A DNA stretch of 50,864 nt from positions 1-50,864 of the forward strand of contig JAGVLE010000005.1 of NCBI GenBank assembly GCA_020049895.1, written 5' to 3'. The translations under genes and the position numbers were made by a program. This DNA is from Alphaproteobacteria bacterium (GTDB taxonomy: Bacteria > Pseudomonadota > Alphaproteobacteria > UBA9655). Below are positions 43,092-50,864 of this stretch, piece after piece. The first letter of the stretch is position 1, and each line of letters starts with the position of its first letter. A model generated the notes under the pieces. It saw nothing but the letters and a program-made list of their open reading frames with translations, had not been told where the DNA came from and made no database searches.

Positions 43092-43736
43092 ATGTTGATG
43101 ATGAATACGACCTTACTTTTTCTTTTGTTTATCAAGGGGGTACTTGTTGGTCTTATGGTTTCAGCCCCTGTTGGACCTGTAGGAGTTTTGTGCATCCGCA
43201 GGACGCTTTCTGGCCGATATGGCCTGAGTATAGTAACGGGTTTAGGGGCAGCCGTTGCAGACGCAGTCTATGCAGCTATTGCTGGGTTTAGCCTTGTCAG
43301 CATTGCAGAGTTTATGTCTCAATATAATTTTTATCTAAGAATATTTGGAGGATCTCTTGTTGTTTGGATAGGGTTTTCTATTTTTCGGACACCTTTTAAG
43401 CAGGTCTCGATAAAAACGTTTGGAACTGAAACTTTCTTGCAGGGCTTTACATCTGCTTTTTTAGTCACTATTTCCAATCCTATCGTTCTGATTGTTTTTG
43501 CATCGGTGTTTACGGCGCTTGGTATTTCCCCTGCAGAGGATTCTCTTTCCCAAGGGTTTTCTCTTGTTGGAGGTGTTTTAGTGGGGGCGACTGGATGGTG
43601 GGTTGCCTTGAGTATGATTATGTTTTTAATTCACCACAAAGTGTCCTCAGAGCATCTTTTCTGGATTAATCGGATTTCTGGAGTTATGTTGTTGGGGTTT
43701 GGGGGGTATATGCTCTTAAGTGTTGTTATAAGATGA
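43092..43736 (+). CDS. LysE/RhtB-family amino-acid exporter
   Basis: A 214-residue, six-helix exporter. The family start is FIKGVLVGLMVSAPVGPVGVLCIRRTLSGRYGLSIVTGLGAAVADAVYAAIAG; later QGFTSAFLVTISNPIVLIVFASVF carries the conserved NP motif. Relatives pump out lysine, arginine, threonine or homoserine; substrate is unknown. Three in-frame ATGs (43092, 43098, 43101) make the exact start uncertain by a few codons. It is followed after 13 bases by pdhA, with GAGAGGGGG forming the ribosome site for that gene; the two may share a transcript. Confidence 0.88.
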   Translation: MLMMNTTLLFLLFIKGVLVGLMVSAPVGPVGVLCIRRTLSGRYGLSIVTGLGAAVADAVYAAIAGFSLVSIAEFMSQYNFYLRIFGGSLVVWIGFSIFRTPFKQVSIKTFGTETFLQGFTSAFLVTISNPIVLIVFASVFTALGISPAEDSLSQGFSLVGGVLVGATGWWVALSMIMFLIHHKVSSEHLFWINRISGVMLLGFGGYMLLSVVIR

Positions 43737-43749
43737 GAGGGGGTTGTAA

Positions 43750-44778
43750 ATGACTGAAGTTCTGAGTAAGCATGCTGTGACTGAATCCCAGGAGGTTGAA
43801 TTGGCACATCCTATTTCTTCAAAAGAAGCCCTTAAGGCTTACCATGATATGCTTTTGATCCGTCGCTTTGAAGAGCGCGCGGCACAGCTTTATGGTATGG
43901 GTTATATTGCAGGGTTCTGCCACCTTTATATAGGGCAAGAAGCCATTGCAGTTGGGCTTCAAACTCTTCTTAAACCACAAGATACGATTATCACAGCCTA
44001 TCGAGACCATGGTCATATGTTATGCAGTGGAATGGATCCTAAGGAGGTTATGGCTGAACTTACGGGTCGTGAGGCAGGCTGCTCTAAAGGGAAGGGTGGT
44101 TCCATGCACATGTTTAGCCGAGAGAAGAATTTTTATGGGGGACACGGAATTGTCGGTGCTCAAGTTCCTATTGGAACGGGGCTTGCGTTTGCTCATAAAT
44201 ATAAAGAAGACAAAGGCGTGTGCCTTACGTCTATGGGTGATGGGGCGGCTAACCAAGGGCAAGTTTATGAAGCCTACAATATGGCAGCTTTATGGAAGCT
44301 TCCTGTTGTTTATGTCATTGAAAACAATGGCTATTCAATGGGGACATCCTTGCGTCGCGGTGTAGCGGGTCCAAATCTCTATGGGCGGGGCCAGGGATGG
44401 GGAATCCCAGGTGAAAAAGTGGATGGAATGTCGCTCTTAGATGTTATTGCCGCCGGCAAGCGCGCCATCGACCATGCTCGGTCAGGAAAGGGACCCTATA
44501 TCCTTGAGATGGATACATATCGTTATCGGGGCCATTCTATGTCTGATCCTGCAACATATCGCTCAAAAGAAGAAGTTGAGGAAGTTAAGTTAACGCGGGA
44601 TCCCATAGACCTATTTAAAGGATACATGACCACAACGCTTCAGATTACAGAAAGCCAGATAAAAGCTATAGATGATGCAATTAAGCCCATTGTGTTAGAA
44701 GCTGTAGAATTTGCAAAAACATCTCCCGAGCCGGATCCCTCTGAGCTTTATACGGATGTTTTAACAGAAGAGGTGTAG
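43750..44778 (+). CDS. pdhA: Pyruvate dehydrogenase E1 alpha subunit
   Basis: A 342-residue E1-alpha chain of the alphaproteobacterial/mitochondrial type, which decarboxylates pyruvate using thiamine diphosphate. Features are [70 protein letters not shown], the ThDP motif [31 protein letters not shown] and [20 protein letters not shown] with the phosphorylation-loop serines. The gene is complete. pdhB follows after four bases. E2 and E3 are not in the window. Confidence 0.96.
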   Translation: MTEVLSKHAVTESQEVELAHPISSKEALKAYHDMLLIRRFEERAAQLYGMGYIAGFCHLYIGQEAIAVGLQTLLKPQDTIITAYRDHGHMLCSGMDPKEVMAELTGREAGCSKGKGGSMHMFSREKNFYGGHGIVGAQVPIGTGLAFAHKYKEDKGVCLTSMGDGAANQGQVYEAYNMAALWKLPVVYVIENNGYSMGTSLRRGVAGPNLYGRGQGWGIPGEKVDGMSLLDVIAAGKRAIDHARSGKGPYILEMDTYRYRGHSMSDPATYRSKEEVEEVKLTRDPIDLFKGYMTTTLQITESQIKAIDDAIKPIVLEAVEFAKTSPEPDPSELYTDVLTEEV

Positions 44779-44782
44779 GAAA

Positions 44783-45772
44783 ATGCTGCAATCTATGACA
44801 GTCAGAGAAGCTCTTCGAGATGGAATGGCTGAGGAAATGAAGCGGGATGAGACCGTCTTTTTAATGGGAGAAGAAGTTGCCGAATACAATGGGGCTTATA
44901 AGGTTAGCCAAGGTCTTCTTGATCAATTTGGAGCAAAGCGTGTTATTGACACCCCCATTACGGAAGCAGGATTTGCGGGCCTTGGCGTAGGCGCTGCCTT
45001 TGGGGGATTACGCCCTATTGTTGAGTTCATGACCTTTAACTTTTCTATGCAAGCCATTGATCAGATTATTAATTCTGCAGCTAAAACCCTTTATATGTCA
45101 GGCGGGCAAATGGGGTGTCCTATCGTATTTAGAGGGCCTAACGGAGCCGCTTCTCGTGTAGGCGCGCAGCATTCCCATTGTTTTGCCAGTTGGTATGCCC
45201 ATTGTCCTGGATTAAAGGTCATTAGCCCTTATACCGCAGGGGATGCAAAAGCATTACTTAAGGCGGCCATTCGCGATCCTAATCCGGTTATCTTTTTGGA
45301 AAACGAGCTTTTGTACGGAGTAGCGTTTGATGATGTCTCTATGGATGTAGATGATATTGCTCCTATAGGCAAAGCGCTTGTTCGTCGAGAAGGAAAAGAC
45401 GTCACCATAACGGCTTTTTCAATCATGGTAGGAAAGGCTTTGCAAGCGGCGGAGCTTCTCGCAGAAGAAGGAATTGAGGCAGAGGTTATTGATCTGCGGA
45501 CGTTACGGCCGTTAGACCGTGATACTATTCTGTCTTCTGTCGCTAAAACGAATCGGATCGTGTCCGTTGAAGAAAGCTGGCCCTTTGCAGGCATTGGCTC
45601 TGAAATTGCTGCGTTGATGATGGAAGAAGGCTTTGATTATCTGGATGCGCCGTGCGTACGGGTTACGGGGGCTGACATTCCCTTGCCGTATGCTGCAAAC
45701 TTAGAAGCATTGGCTTTGCCTCAAGTTCCAGACATCGTAGAGGCTGTAAAACGGGTCTGCTATCGAGGATAA
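44783..45772 (+). CDS. pdhB: Pyruvate dehydrogenase E1 beta subunit
   Basis: A 329-residue E1-beta chain. It begins [46 protein letters not shown] (after MLQS) without the N-terminal lipoyl domain found in many free-living alphaproteobacteria; length then equals the mitochondrial core. Also present are [46 protein letters not shown] and the C-terminal DLRTLRPLD and VEESW stretches. It pairs with PdhA as an alpha2-beta2 E1. The E2 gene usually next in the operon is missing, replaced by trkH. Confidence 0.96.
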   Translation: MLQSMTVREALRDGMAEEMKRDETVFLMGEEVAEYNGAYKVSQGLLDQFGAKRVIDTPITEAGFAGLGVGAAFGGLRPIVEFMTFNFSMQAIDQIINSAAKTLYMSGGQMGCPIVFRGPNGAASRVGAQHSHCFASWYAHCPGLKVISPYTAGDAKALLKAAIRDPNPVIFLENELLYGVAFDDVSMDVDDIAPIGKALVRREGKDVTITAFSIMVGKALQAAELLAEEGIEAEVIDLRTLRPLDRDTILSSVAKTNRIVSVEESWPFAGIGSEIAALMMEEGFDYLDAPCVRVTGADIPLPYAANLEALALPQVPDIVEAVKRVCYRG

Positions 45773-45825
45773 ATTTGTGGCTCTTTAGGGGAGGCTGCAA
45801 TAATGACGTTAATGAGGAATCTTTT

Positions 45826-47277
45826 ATGATTCACTATCGTTTCATTGTTTTTATTTTAGGCAGTTTTTTAAGCATCTTAGCTCTTGCTATGACTATTCCT
45901 GGAGCTATGGACCTCTTTTACCATGACCCTAACTGGGTCTATTTTGGAGAAGGAGCGGCCATCACAGGCTTTGTGGGAATTCTTTTGATGCTTTCCTTTA
46001 AGCCGGAAGGAGATCCTTCCTTTGAGGTGCGCGAAACCTTTATTTTTACCGTCTCCAGCTGGGTCACTATTTCTCTCTTTGCCTCTCTTCCTTTTATGCT
46101 TTCCGGCACAGCGCCTACCTTTACGGACGCATTTTTTGAAGCCATTTCTGGCCTCACAACCACAGGGGCAACAGTTTTAGATAACTTGCAGTACGCCCCT
46201 CCAGGGATCTTATTGTGGCGTGCCTTGCTGCAGTGGCTTGGGGGGATAGGAATTGTCGTCATGGCATTAACCATTTTGCCAGCTTTAAAAATCGGGGGAA
46301 TGCAATTGTTTAGGAGCGAGTTCTCGGATCGCTCTGAAAAATACCTTCCCCGGGTCTCTCAAATTTCCTTAGCTATTCTGTCAACCTACTTGTTGATTTC
46401 CGCTTTCTGCGCTGTTGCTTATTGGTTTGCGGGTATGCGCGCCTTTGAAGCTCTCTGCTTTATGATGTCAACAGTGTCCACAGCTGGATTTGCTACATCA
46501 GACCTTTCTTTAGGAGCCTTTGATAATGTGTGGATTGAGGCTGTAGCGATTGTTTTTATGCTTATGGGAAGCATTACCCTTCTTTTATTTACACGCTTTT
46601 TACAAGGGGATCGCAAGACGTTATGGAAGGACTCGCAGGTACGGGTTTTCCTCTCTCTTATTGCAACAGTTGTTCTCTTTGTGACCTTGTGGTTATGGAA
46701 GACAGACCAATATGATTTGTTAAATGCATTGCGCCATGGAACATTTACGGTGGTTTCTATTGCGTCAACGACAGGATTTACAACGGTAGATTTTAGTGGA
46801 TGGGGTAGCTTCCCCCTGATTTTCTTTTTCCTACTTATGTTTGTGGGAGGATGCACAGGGTCAACAGCGGGAGGCATTAAGATATTTCGTATCCAGATTC
46901 TCTTTAAAGCGGCTAAAACCCAAATTCGGCAGCTTCGGCGGCCCCATGGGGTTTTTGAACCTCTGTATAATATGAAGCGCTTGAGGGAGTCAGAGTTCAT
47001 GTCCGTTCTTGCTTTTTTTGCTCTTTATATTCTGTGCTATGCTGCGTTGGCTTTAAGCCTTTCTTTTTGTGGTGTGGATATCCTTTCAAGTCTTTCAGGA
47101 AGTGCAACAATCCTGGGGAATGTGGGCCCTGGGCTTGGCACCTACATTGGCCCTGCTTCACATTATGGAGATTTGCCAGAGGCCGCAAAATGGATTGTCA
47201 TGGTGGGGATGCTTGTGGGGCGGCTTGAACTTTTGGCTGTTCTTATTCTGTTAACGCCAAACTTTTGGCGCACTTAA
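45826..47277 (+). CDS. trkH: Potassium uptake protein TrkH
   Basis: A 483-residue channel-like subunit of the Trk potassium system. ATG 45826 follows GAGGAA and gives the usual start MIHYRFIVFILGSFLSILAL; an in-frame GTG/ATG extension to 45775 lacks conserved sequence. Selectivity-filter regions are visible: FFEAISGLTTTGATVL, FMMSTVSTAGFATSD, STTGFTTVDF and GSATILGNVGPGLG, with glycine at each critical place. The C-terminal part is shorter than in some homologues. It lies 53 bases after pdhB on the same strand. The cytoplasmic partner TrkA is not present here. Confidence 0.94.
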   Translation: MIHYRFIVFILGSFLSILALAMTIPGAMDLFYHDPNWVYFGEGAAITGFVGILLMLSFKPEGDPSFEVRETFIFTVSSWVTISLFASLPFMLSGTAPTFTDAFFEAISGLTTTGATVLDNLQYAPPGILLWRALLQWLGGIGIVVMALTILPALKIGGMQLFRSEFSDRSEKYLPRVSQISLAILSTYLLISAFCAVAYWFAGMRAFEALCFMMSTVSTAGFATSDLSLGAFDNVWIEAVAIVFMLMGSITLLLFTRFLQGDRKTLWKDSQVRVFLSLIATVVLFVTLWLWKTDQYDLLNALRHGTFTVVSIASTTGFTTVDFSGWGSFPLIFFFLLMFVGGCTGSTAGGIKIFRIQILFKAAKTQIRQLRRPHGVFEPLYNMKRLRESEFMSVLAFFALYILCYAALALSLSFCGVDILSSLSGSATILGNVGPGLGTYIGPASHYGDLPEAAKWIVMVGMLVGRLELLAVLILLTPNFWRT

Positions 47278-47419
47278 AAATGGCTTCCTCATATAGAACT
47301 ACATCAGGAACTCGGAAACAGACTAAAAGGAATCGATCTTCAAAGTAAAATCCACGCGCATTCGCGCATAAGTGCGCTTCACGGAAAAAATTATTTTTTA
47401 AATAAATAGGAGATCATTG

Positions 47420-47821
47420 ATGCAAAAAAAGTTTCTCACAGCATTGTTAATAACGACTTGCCTTTGGCAAGGACTGGGTGAAAGCGCACTGCGTGCAGGG
47501 CAAATTTCAAACGCGGACCTGGATACAGCTGGGGGAAAGGTCACCCTAAAATGTACTGCTAGAGTCAATGGCCAGTCAAAACCATTCTATGAGTTATCAA
47601 GCCAAACAGAGACCCTGAGGCAGTCCCTTACGGAAATGTCGAATCAATCATGGATTAATATAAATGGGTCGGTTCTTCGACCAATAAATGGAGGTCCTTT
47701 GGATATGACCTGTGAGTTGATCTGGAATGGTAAGCGCTTACTCGCTAATCTGAGGGGGAGTATCACCTCCGGTACAATAGATATGACCGTAGTGAGAACG
47801 TGGCTCAGAGAACTAGTGTAA
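47420..47821 (+). CDS. Small secreted protein of unknown function
   Basis: A 133-residue product from ATG 47420 (TAGGAGATCATTG upstream). The signal peptide MQKKFLTALLITTCLWQGLG resembles the leader of the decayed gene at 21490-21804 (KFL-x2-LLI-x2-CLWQG). The mature part is beta-rich, with two cysteines (KVTLKCTARVNGQ and LDMTCELIWNGKRLL) that may form one disulfide, and a possible immunoglobulin-like or small lipocalin-like sandwich fold, which is only a guess. It stands alone after trkH. No family is recognised. Confidence 0.65.
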   Translation: MQKKFLTALLITTCLWQGLGESALRAGQISNADLDTAGGKVTLKCTARVNGQSKPFYELSSQTETLRQSLTEMSNQSWININGSVLRPINGGPLDMTCELIWNGKRLLANLRGSITSGTIDMTVVRTWLRELV

Positions 47822-48183
47822 TGTCTCAAGCAATAAAAAGAACCCTCTAAGGTCGCTTGTAAAATTGATCTAATGATTGCCCATATTTCTTATTACCAAT
47901 TTTTCTAAATCGCCTCAGCGTATAAGTAGTTCACTTGATGGTCCGGTGTGGTTTTTTCCATAGTAACTTTCAGAAAGAGTGAGAGCTTCCTCTAAACACG
48001 GTGAAGAATGCTTCGAGGAAAAGGCAGACTGAGGCTAAGGCTCAAAAAACGACCTGGTGTAAGTGAGGAAGAGAGCTTTTGGTGGTGCTCTCTTACAGAG
48101 AACTTAAATGGTGGATTGGTACATATACGGTACACTTTTTAAGGATATCAGGGGCAACGTCTCTTAAAATCCCTTTGGTTTAC
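47822..48183. other. Gene-free stretch with hairpins
   Basis: I see no gene in these 362 bases. They contain two modest stem-loops: TTCCTC/GAGGAA near 47990-48022 and AAGAGAGC (48069-48076)/GCTCTCTT (48087-48094). A small RNA is possible, but signature motifs of RNase P RNA, 6S RNA or SRP RNA are not present. Confidence 0.3.
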
Positions 48184-48260
48184 TGGCGCGCCCGGAGGGA
48201 TTTGAACCCCCGGCCTTTGCCTTCGGAGGGCAACGCTCTATCCAGCTGAGCTACGGGCGC
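48184..48260 (-). tRNA. tRNA-Arg(CCG)
   Basis: A 77-base tRNA with encoded CCA. The acceptor stem is GCGCCCG/CGGGCGC, the D arm TAGCTCAGCTGGATAGAGC, the anticodon stem TTGCC/GGCAA with loop CTCCGAA (anticodon CCG) and T loop GTTCAAATC. No 3'-end duplication is visible nearby. Confidence 0.97.
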
Positions 48261-48309
48261 GTGTAAGTCTAGATATCAGAATATGATTAGACTGTCATTA
48301 GGGAACGCT

Positions 48310-48696
48310 CTAATGAACGGAAGCCGTTTCATGGGGGCTGTCGAGGGAGAACGCTGGGATGGTAACATCAAACTTTTTTCCCTCTTGAGTACACATGTGG
48401 TAAGTCCCCTCCATGAGTCCAGAAGGAGCCGTAAGGGACGTGCCGCTTGTATAGTGAAACATAGCGCCTGGAGCAATCCATGGCTTTTCTCCCACCACAC
48501 CTTGACCATTGACTTCTTGGGTAAGGCCATTTCGGTCTGTCATGCGCCACAAACGGCTCAACAGCTGTACAGTCTCAGCTCCCTGATTTTCAATCCACAC
48601 CTGTAGCGCCCACACATAGTGGTTTTCTAAAGGCAAGGACTGATCCTCAAGAAAGACTGGTTCCACGACAACCTGGATGGGAGACTCTTTTTTCAT
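48310..48696 (-). CDS. apaG: ApaG family protein
   Basis: A 128-residue ApaG (DUF525) protein with a fibronectin-III-like fold. Conserved stretches are YVWALQVWIENQGAETVQLLSRLWRMTDRNGLTQEVNGQGVVGEKPWIAPGAMFHYTSGTSLTAPSGLMEGTYHM, in which the GQGVVGEKP glycine-rich loop resembles a nucleotide-binding motif. The length is normal. The biochemical role is unsettled; bacterial relatives bind pyrophosphate and ATP and affect Co2+ resistance, and the domain occurs in eukaryotic PolDIP2. The gene stands alone, with an AT-rich, gene-free stretch of about 260 bases upstream. Confidence 0.93.
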   Translation of the reverse strand: MKKESPIQVVVEPVFLEDQSLPLENHYVWALQVWIENQGAETVQLLSRLWRMTDRNGLTQEVNGQGVVGEKPWIAPGAMFHYTSGTSLTAPSGLMEGTYHMCTQEGKKFDVTIPAFSLDSPHETASVH

Positions 48697-48955
48697 TTAT
48701 CAGATTATAATGAGGATGAAACAAGGTTTCAAGGAAAACCCCATCAAAAAATTATCCAAGGGGAGGAACCCCCTTTTCATTTGAACGTTATTTCCCATGA
48801 TTTCTCTCTAGAAAGATAATATTTTTTAGTAGTTTAAAAATCTTTTTTGTGACTAATGGAGTGTAATTTTCTCATAAAAACAAATACTTAGAAGTGTTCT
48901 GTTCGATTTAACTTAAAGGTTTATGTAAAAAACAGAAGCAAAATCAAAATGTTAA

Positions 48956-49144
48956 GAAATTGAGAGGTTTAATTTTATTGGCGTATTCAAGCTTGCTAAA
49001 AATGAACGTACTCCCTATATTTATACTAAGAGAGTAGTCTTTGTTAAAGATTACTTGGGTGTAAAAAACAGCTCCATTAATATAGAGCGTGAAATGAGAG
49101 AGCTCATTTACATTTTTAATGAGCCTATGGGAGAAACGACGTGA
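48956..49144 (+). pseudogene. Fragment of an unrecognised gene, overlapping the next start
   Basis: After a TAA at 48953-48955 the frame stays open for 62 codons and reads like protein: RFNFIGVFKLAKNERTPYIY, then KRVVFVKDYLGVKNSSINIE and REMRELIYIFNEPMGETT, ending with TGA at 49142-49144. It has no ATG, GTG or TTG at the proper place (ATT 48977 is the only candidate near an AGAGG site). The stop overlaps the GTG start of the following gene (GTGA), which suggests coupled translation. I take it as the 3' end of a truncated gene; the family is unknown. Confidence 0.4.
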
Positions 49145-50316
49145 AGAAAATTATTATTTTTGTTCTGCTGGCATTTGTTCTAACTCTGGGAAATGAGTAT
49201 GCTTATGCTAGTGAAACAGAAGCTGAAATAGCCTTGCCGGAAAGCCTTCGGACAGAAGAAGAGGTAGAAGCTACAAGGTTAGCTGCTGAAGCGCGCCTAG
49301 TTGAGGAAGCTCGGTTAGCCGAAGAAGCTGGAATTGCAATAGAATTAGCAGAAGCTACAAGATTAGCTGCTGAAGCCGAAAGGCGTCGACTAGAAGAGTT
49401 ACAAACAGAAAGAATTCAAACAGAAAAAACGAGTGAAGAGCTTCCGACTCCTGAAACAATACTAAGAACGGTACGGGACACAGGGGATTTTCATATAGAA
49501 ATCGTTCGACGAGCTATTCAGGGCGCAAAACAGATAGAAGAACAAAGGCAAGCAAAGGAAGCTATAAGGGCGGATCTTGTTGGAAAGGCGGCTATTGAGA
49601 TTCAAGCTGTACGAGTGGCTGAAAAGACTATCGAGAGAATTTCCGCTCTTATGACGCAAAAAAATCAGGAAAATGATGAGCAAATTGTGCAGGAAGCTTT
49701 GGAGGCTACTAAAGTTAAAAACAAAGCGTGGAAGGAAGCAAAAGCTCTCTACCGTCAAGCCCAGGAAGGCGCCCAAGAAGTGTTTCAACTTGCGCAATGC
49801 GTTAAAGGGGCGTGGGAAGCAGCAGAGAAAAAACAGCTGACCAGTCTTGAGAAGATAAATGCATTGCGCGTTGACGCTCAAGATATCTTGCGAGCGCAAC
49901 AAGTTATCAGAGATACGTGGCCGAGGATTGTAAAAGTGGAAGATTTTGATGCGAGTATTCCTCTTGTCCAGTCACAGCCTTCCCTTGGGGGACAGGATTT
50001 TGAAGCGGTGGGGCAATGGTATCTATTGGCAATACAAGGGATGAAAGAGGTAGCTGGTGAGATAGCAGAGGCGCGTCAGACAGCTGATGCTGTTATTGGC
50101 GCGGCACAGAAAGCTCTTGATGAGCTAGAGAGCGCCATGGTAAAAAACAAATGGCAGAAGAAAGCGGGCGGGACAGAACCCTCTGGCCTTAATTTTGGGA
50201 AAGCATCTTGTTTCGTGCGTGTCGAAGAGAAGGTAGAAGAGAGTGAAGATAATGATGAGGACTTTGTATTTCTTCGCCAATCCCTTGGGGGTATACACAC
50301 AGACGAAGATAATTAA
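49141..50316 (+). CDS. Secreted alanine/glutamate-rich coiled-coil protein
   Basis: A 391-residue product starting at GTG 49141, with a signal peptide (MKKIIIFVLLAFVLTLGNEYAYA). Residues about 40-100 hold imperfect repeats of the form E-A-x-RLA(A/E)EA. The middle (100-230) is a long helical, coiled-coil-prone stretch rich in Ala, Glu, Gln and Lys; the end is acidic (EEKVEESEDNDEDF). One cysteine pair is at most possible. It resembles TolA-like or secreted coiled-coil effectors only in composition. The next gene at 50411 has the same signal-plus-repeat build, so the two are likely paralogues. Confidence 0.75.
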   Translation: MKKIIIFVLLAFVLTLGNEYAYASETEAEIALPESLRTEEEVEATRLAAEARLVEEARLAEEAGIAIELAEATRLAAEAERRRLEELQTERIQTEKTSEELPTPETILRTVRDTGDFHIEIVRRAIQGAKQIEEQRQAKEAIRADLVGKAAIEIQAVRVAEKTIERISALMTQKNQENDEQIVQEALEATKVKNKAWKEAKALYRQAQEGAQEVFQLAQCVKGAWEAAEKKQLTSLEKINALRVDAQDILRAQQVIRDTWPRIVKVEDFDASIPLVQSQPSLGGQDFEAVGQWYLLAIQGMKEVAGEIAEARQTADAVIGAAQKALDELESAMVKNKWQKKAGGTEPSGLNFGKASCFVRVEEKVEESEDNDEDFVFLRQSLGGIHTDEDN

Positions 50317-50410
50317 GTAAGAAAACCGCCTCCCAGCGGATGTGGTAAAAATAAAGAAGACAACGAATAAAATGTTACGCCTGTAGATGGTGGTAGTAAA
50401 AAGGTAAAGT

Positions 50411-50864
50411 ATGAAAAAAATTGGTTTTATAGTGGTGTTATTCCTGTGCCTTGTTCAAGGCCAGCAATTACTTTCCGTGAAAGGTCCTCAACGGGGAGGC
50501 TCAATATTAGTTCGCACGATAACAAGGGAAGCAGCAAGAGGCGCAACAGAAGTTGCGCATCCGGCTGAGGAAATTCGAGTTGCAGCAGAAGCTGCTCGTC
50601 TCGCTGAAGAGGCACGAGCTGCGGCAGAATTAGTAGAAGCACAAAGACTGGCAGAAGCTGCTCGAGTTGCAGCAGAGTTAGCTGAAACCCAAAGACTCGC
50701 TGAGGAAGTTCGTTTAGCAGCAGAAGCTACACGTCTTGCTGAGGAAGCCCGTTTAGCAGCAGAAGCTGCACGTCTTGCTGAGGAAGCCCGTTTAGCAGCA
50801 GAAGCTGCACGTCTTGCTGAGGAAGCCCGTTTAGCAGCAGAAGCTACACGTCTTGCTGAGGAAG
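50411..50864 (+). CDS. Secreted RLAEEARLAAEA-repeat protein, N-terminal part
   Basis: A frame starting at ATG 50411 runs off the right edge after 151 residues. It begins with a signal peptide (MKKIGFIVVLFLCLVQGQQL) and moves, after about residue 50, into repeats of the type RLAEEARLAAEA(A/T), a 13-residue unit that is nearly perfect in the last four copies. Alternating charged and alanine positions indicate a long single helix or coiled coil. It lies 94 bases after the related gene at 49141. Total length cannot be judged. It may be a surface or host-directed protein whose length varies by repeat slippage. Confidence 0.75.
   Translation, partial: MKKIGFIVVLFLCLVQGQQLLSVKGPQRGGSILVRTITREAARGATEVAHPAEEIRVAAEAARLAEEARAAAELVEAQRLAEAARVAAELAETQRLAEEVRLAAEATRLAEEARLAAEAARLAEEARLAAEAARLAEEARLAAEATRLAEE
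50693..50864 (+). repeat. 39-base tandem coding repeat
   Basis: The unit starts CGTCTTGCTGAGGAAGCCCG and ends GCAGCAGAAGCT(A/G)CA. Copies begin at 50693 (diverged), 50732, 50771, 50810 and 50849, the last cut by the window edge. The copies are almost identical at DNA level, so expansion is recent. Confidence 0.9.

Noticed and set aside
45803-45825. Remnant of pdhC after pdhB
   Set aside because: An ATG with a few codons exists, but there is no lipoyl or E2 sequence; it is only the leader of trkH.
47822-48183. Known structural RNA (RNase P RNA, 6S, SRP or tmRNA)
   Set aside because: Hairpins are present but none of the conserved sequence signatures of those RNAs is seen.
50693-50864. CRISPR-like array
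   Set aside because: The 39-base units are directly abutting, have no spacers and are in frame within a coding region.

Overview
The window looks like a chromosomal segment of an AT-rich, host-dependent alphaproteobacterium, most likely a Holosporales-type (Caedibacter/Paracaedibacter-like) intracellular symbiont. The reasons are an ATP/ADP translocase (Tlc), a sugar-phosphate-type MFS antiporter, the alphaproteobacterial regulator TrcR (DUF1013), a CIO-type cytochrome bd oxidase, many interspersed palindromic repeats and many freshly broken genes. The standard genetic code fits. The taxonomic placement is an inference from gene content.

Layout. 1-5.9 kb: part of an HK97-type prophage head module (portal, prohead protease, capsid, connector, head closure, tail completion). 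The portal is broken by two in-frame stops, and a small cysteine-rich secreted-protein gene sits on the opposite strand between portal and protease. 5.9-6.4 kb: a cluster of palindromic repeats. 6.4-10.3 kb: mdh, a prepilin-peptidase/carboxylesterase fusion, a broken GIY-YIG gene and fumC. 10.4-11.7 kb: three tandem secreted six-cysteine proteins, each with its own promoter-like element; the same element lies in front of the gene inside the prophage. 11.8-19.4 kb: a minus-strand run of cydA, cydB, a 36-residue DUF2474-like peptide and a YbhGFSR-like ABC exporter. 19.5-25.1 kb: phosphofructokinase, trcR, a HIG1-domain gene, a decayed secreted-protein gene, an LplT-like transporter, a frameshifted membrane-protein gene and repeats. 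Two parS-like sites lie at 11.76 and 21.40 kb.

25.1-28.3 kb: sdhB without its usual partners, then a 2.2-kb segment bounded by a degenerate copy of the 3' part of tRNA-Ser(GCU) and the intact tRNA. This is the arrangement expected of a tRNA-targeted insertion, and the segment carries one large secreted protein. 28.3-39.2 kb: housekeeping genes (recJ, GST, uppP, a lipoprotein, bamB, a YfgM-like gene, a hydrolase, dnaG, rpoD) and another cysteine-rich secreted protein. 39.7-47.3 kb: host-metabolite import and energy genes (GlpT/UhpT-like MFS, tlc, LysE-type exporter, pdhA, pdhB, trkH). 47.4-50.9 kb: secreted proteins of unknown role, tRNA-Arg(CCG), apaG and two neighbouring secreted alanine/glutamate-rich repeat proteins, the last running off the right edge.

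Central metabolism is partly represented (phosphofructokinase, PDH E1, fumarase, malate dehydrogenase, SdhB, quinol oxidase) alongside import of ATP and probably phosphorylated metabolites from a host. The most unusual element is the dispersed set of small secreted cysteine-rich proteins, at least four of which share an upstream element.
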